The position numbers and the translations under genes were made by a program. Below, piece after piece: positions 63,993-64,000 of a DNA stretch of 64,000 bases (position 1 is its first letter; every line of letters starts with the position of its first letter). The DNA lies in the NCBI RefSeq assembly GCF_003339865.1, contig NZ_QPKV01000012.1, positions 85,281 to 149,280 on the forward strand. The letters run 5' to 3'. Source of the DNA: Pedobacter chinensis (GTDB lineage: Bacteria; Bacteroidota; Bacteroidia; Sphingobacteriales; Sphingobacteriaceae). A model generated the notes under the pieces. That model was not told the DNA's origin and searched no databases. It worked only from the letters and a program-made list of their open reading frames with translations.

Positions 63993-64000
63993 TATTTTAT

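Overview
The window looks like chromosomal DNA from a Bacteroidota, most likely Sphingobacteriaceae (Pedobacter- or Mucilaginibacter-like). Signs are the SusC/SusD pair, promoters of the Bacteroidota form (TTTG, about 19 bp, TAnnTTTG), the DUF3347, DUF305 and HMBD metal-handling proteins, and the lack of Shine-Dalgarno sites. Most of it is accessory, stress-related DNA.

Layout. (1) 1-7.1 kb, minus strand: copper-handling genes: a CopA-like multicopper oxidase cut by the window edge, a haem-binding-domain protein, two DUF3347 proteins, a His-rich small protein, a CusB-type adaptor, and an odd ORF joining the first part of an Lgt-like protein to the second part of a second CusB-type adaptor. 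(2) 7.7-17.0 kb, plus strand: a sulfide/persulfide/thiosulfate module: Crp/Fnr regulator, TauE/SafE exporter, two persulfide dioxygenase-rhodanese fusions, methyltransferase, rhodanese, split YeeE/YedE transporter, DUF983, TsdA-like dihaem cytochrome, DsrE protein and DUF202 protein. Three GTGACAAAAGT(C/T)AC boxes lie exactly 22 bp before -7-like elements and probably make this the regulon of the Crp/Fnr protein. (3) 17.1-24.8 kb, minus strand: TolC-RND-adaptor efflux operon plus small genes and an orphan receiver. (4) 25.9-30.2 kb: a Cys-rich copper-storage-like protein, then a fluoride riboswitch with a consensus promoter controlling a PAP2/UppP hybrid, an EamA protein, enolase and a CLC-F fluoride antiporter. 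(5) 30.3-40.0 kb: a second sulfur module: LysR regulator, UDG-like protein, second TsdA-like/DsrE pair, two orphan periplasmic binding proteins, YeiH exporter, YncE propeller, DUF305 protein and a Tat-exported sulfite oxidase.

(6) 40.2-45.9 kb: a small island with a large serine recombinase, an unrecognised 569-aa protein with a possible PD-(D/E)XK centre, and a YhcG-type DUF1016 nuclease, bounded by copies of a ~100-bp repeat that also occurs at 25.0 and 44.4 kb. (7) 46.4-49.7 kb: LipB, an AraC regulator divergent from a quinone-oxidoreductase-like gene, and an unknown protein. (8) 50.1-57.8 kb: SusD, SusC, a MOSC protein and an arylsulfatase, suggesting use of a sulfated substrate. (9) 58.0-61.5 kb: three tandem ~187-bp repeats, then a glycan gene trio (GT87, GT2, deacetylase). 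(10) 61.6-64 kb: subtilisin-like protease and two tandem 5S rRNA genes on the minus strand, each with its own terminator.

The first 40 kb reads as a stack of detoxification units for copper, reduced sulfur, efflux substrates and fluoride. Two hybrid ORFs (6.2-7.1 and 26.5-27.1 kb) look like scars of internal deletions.
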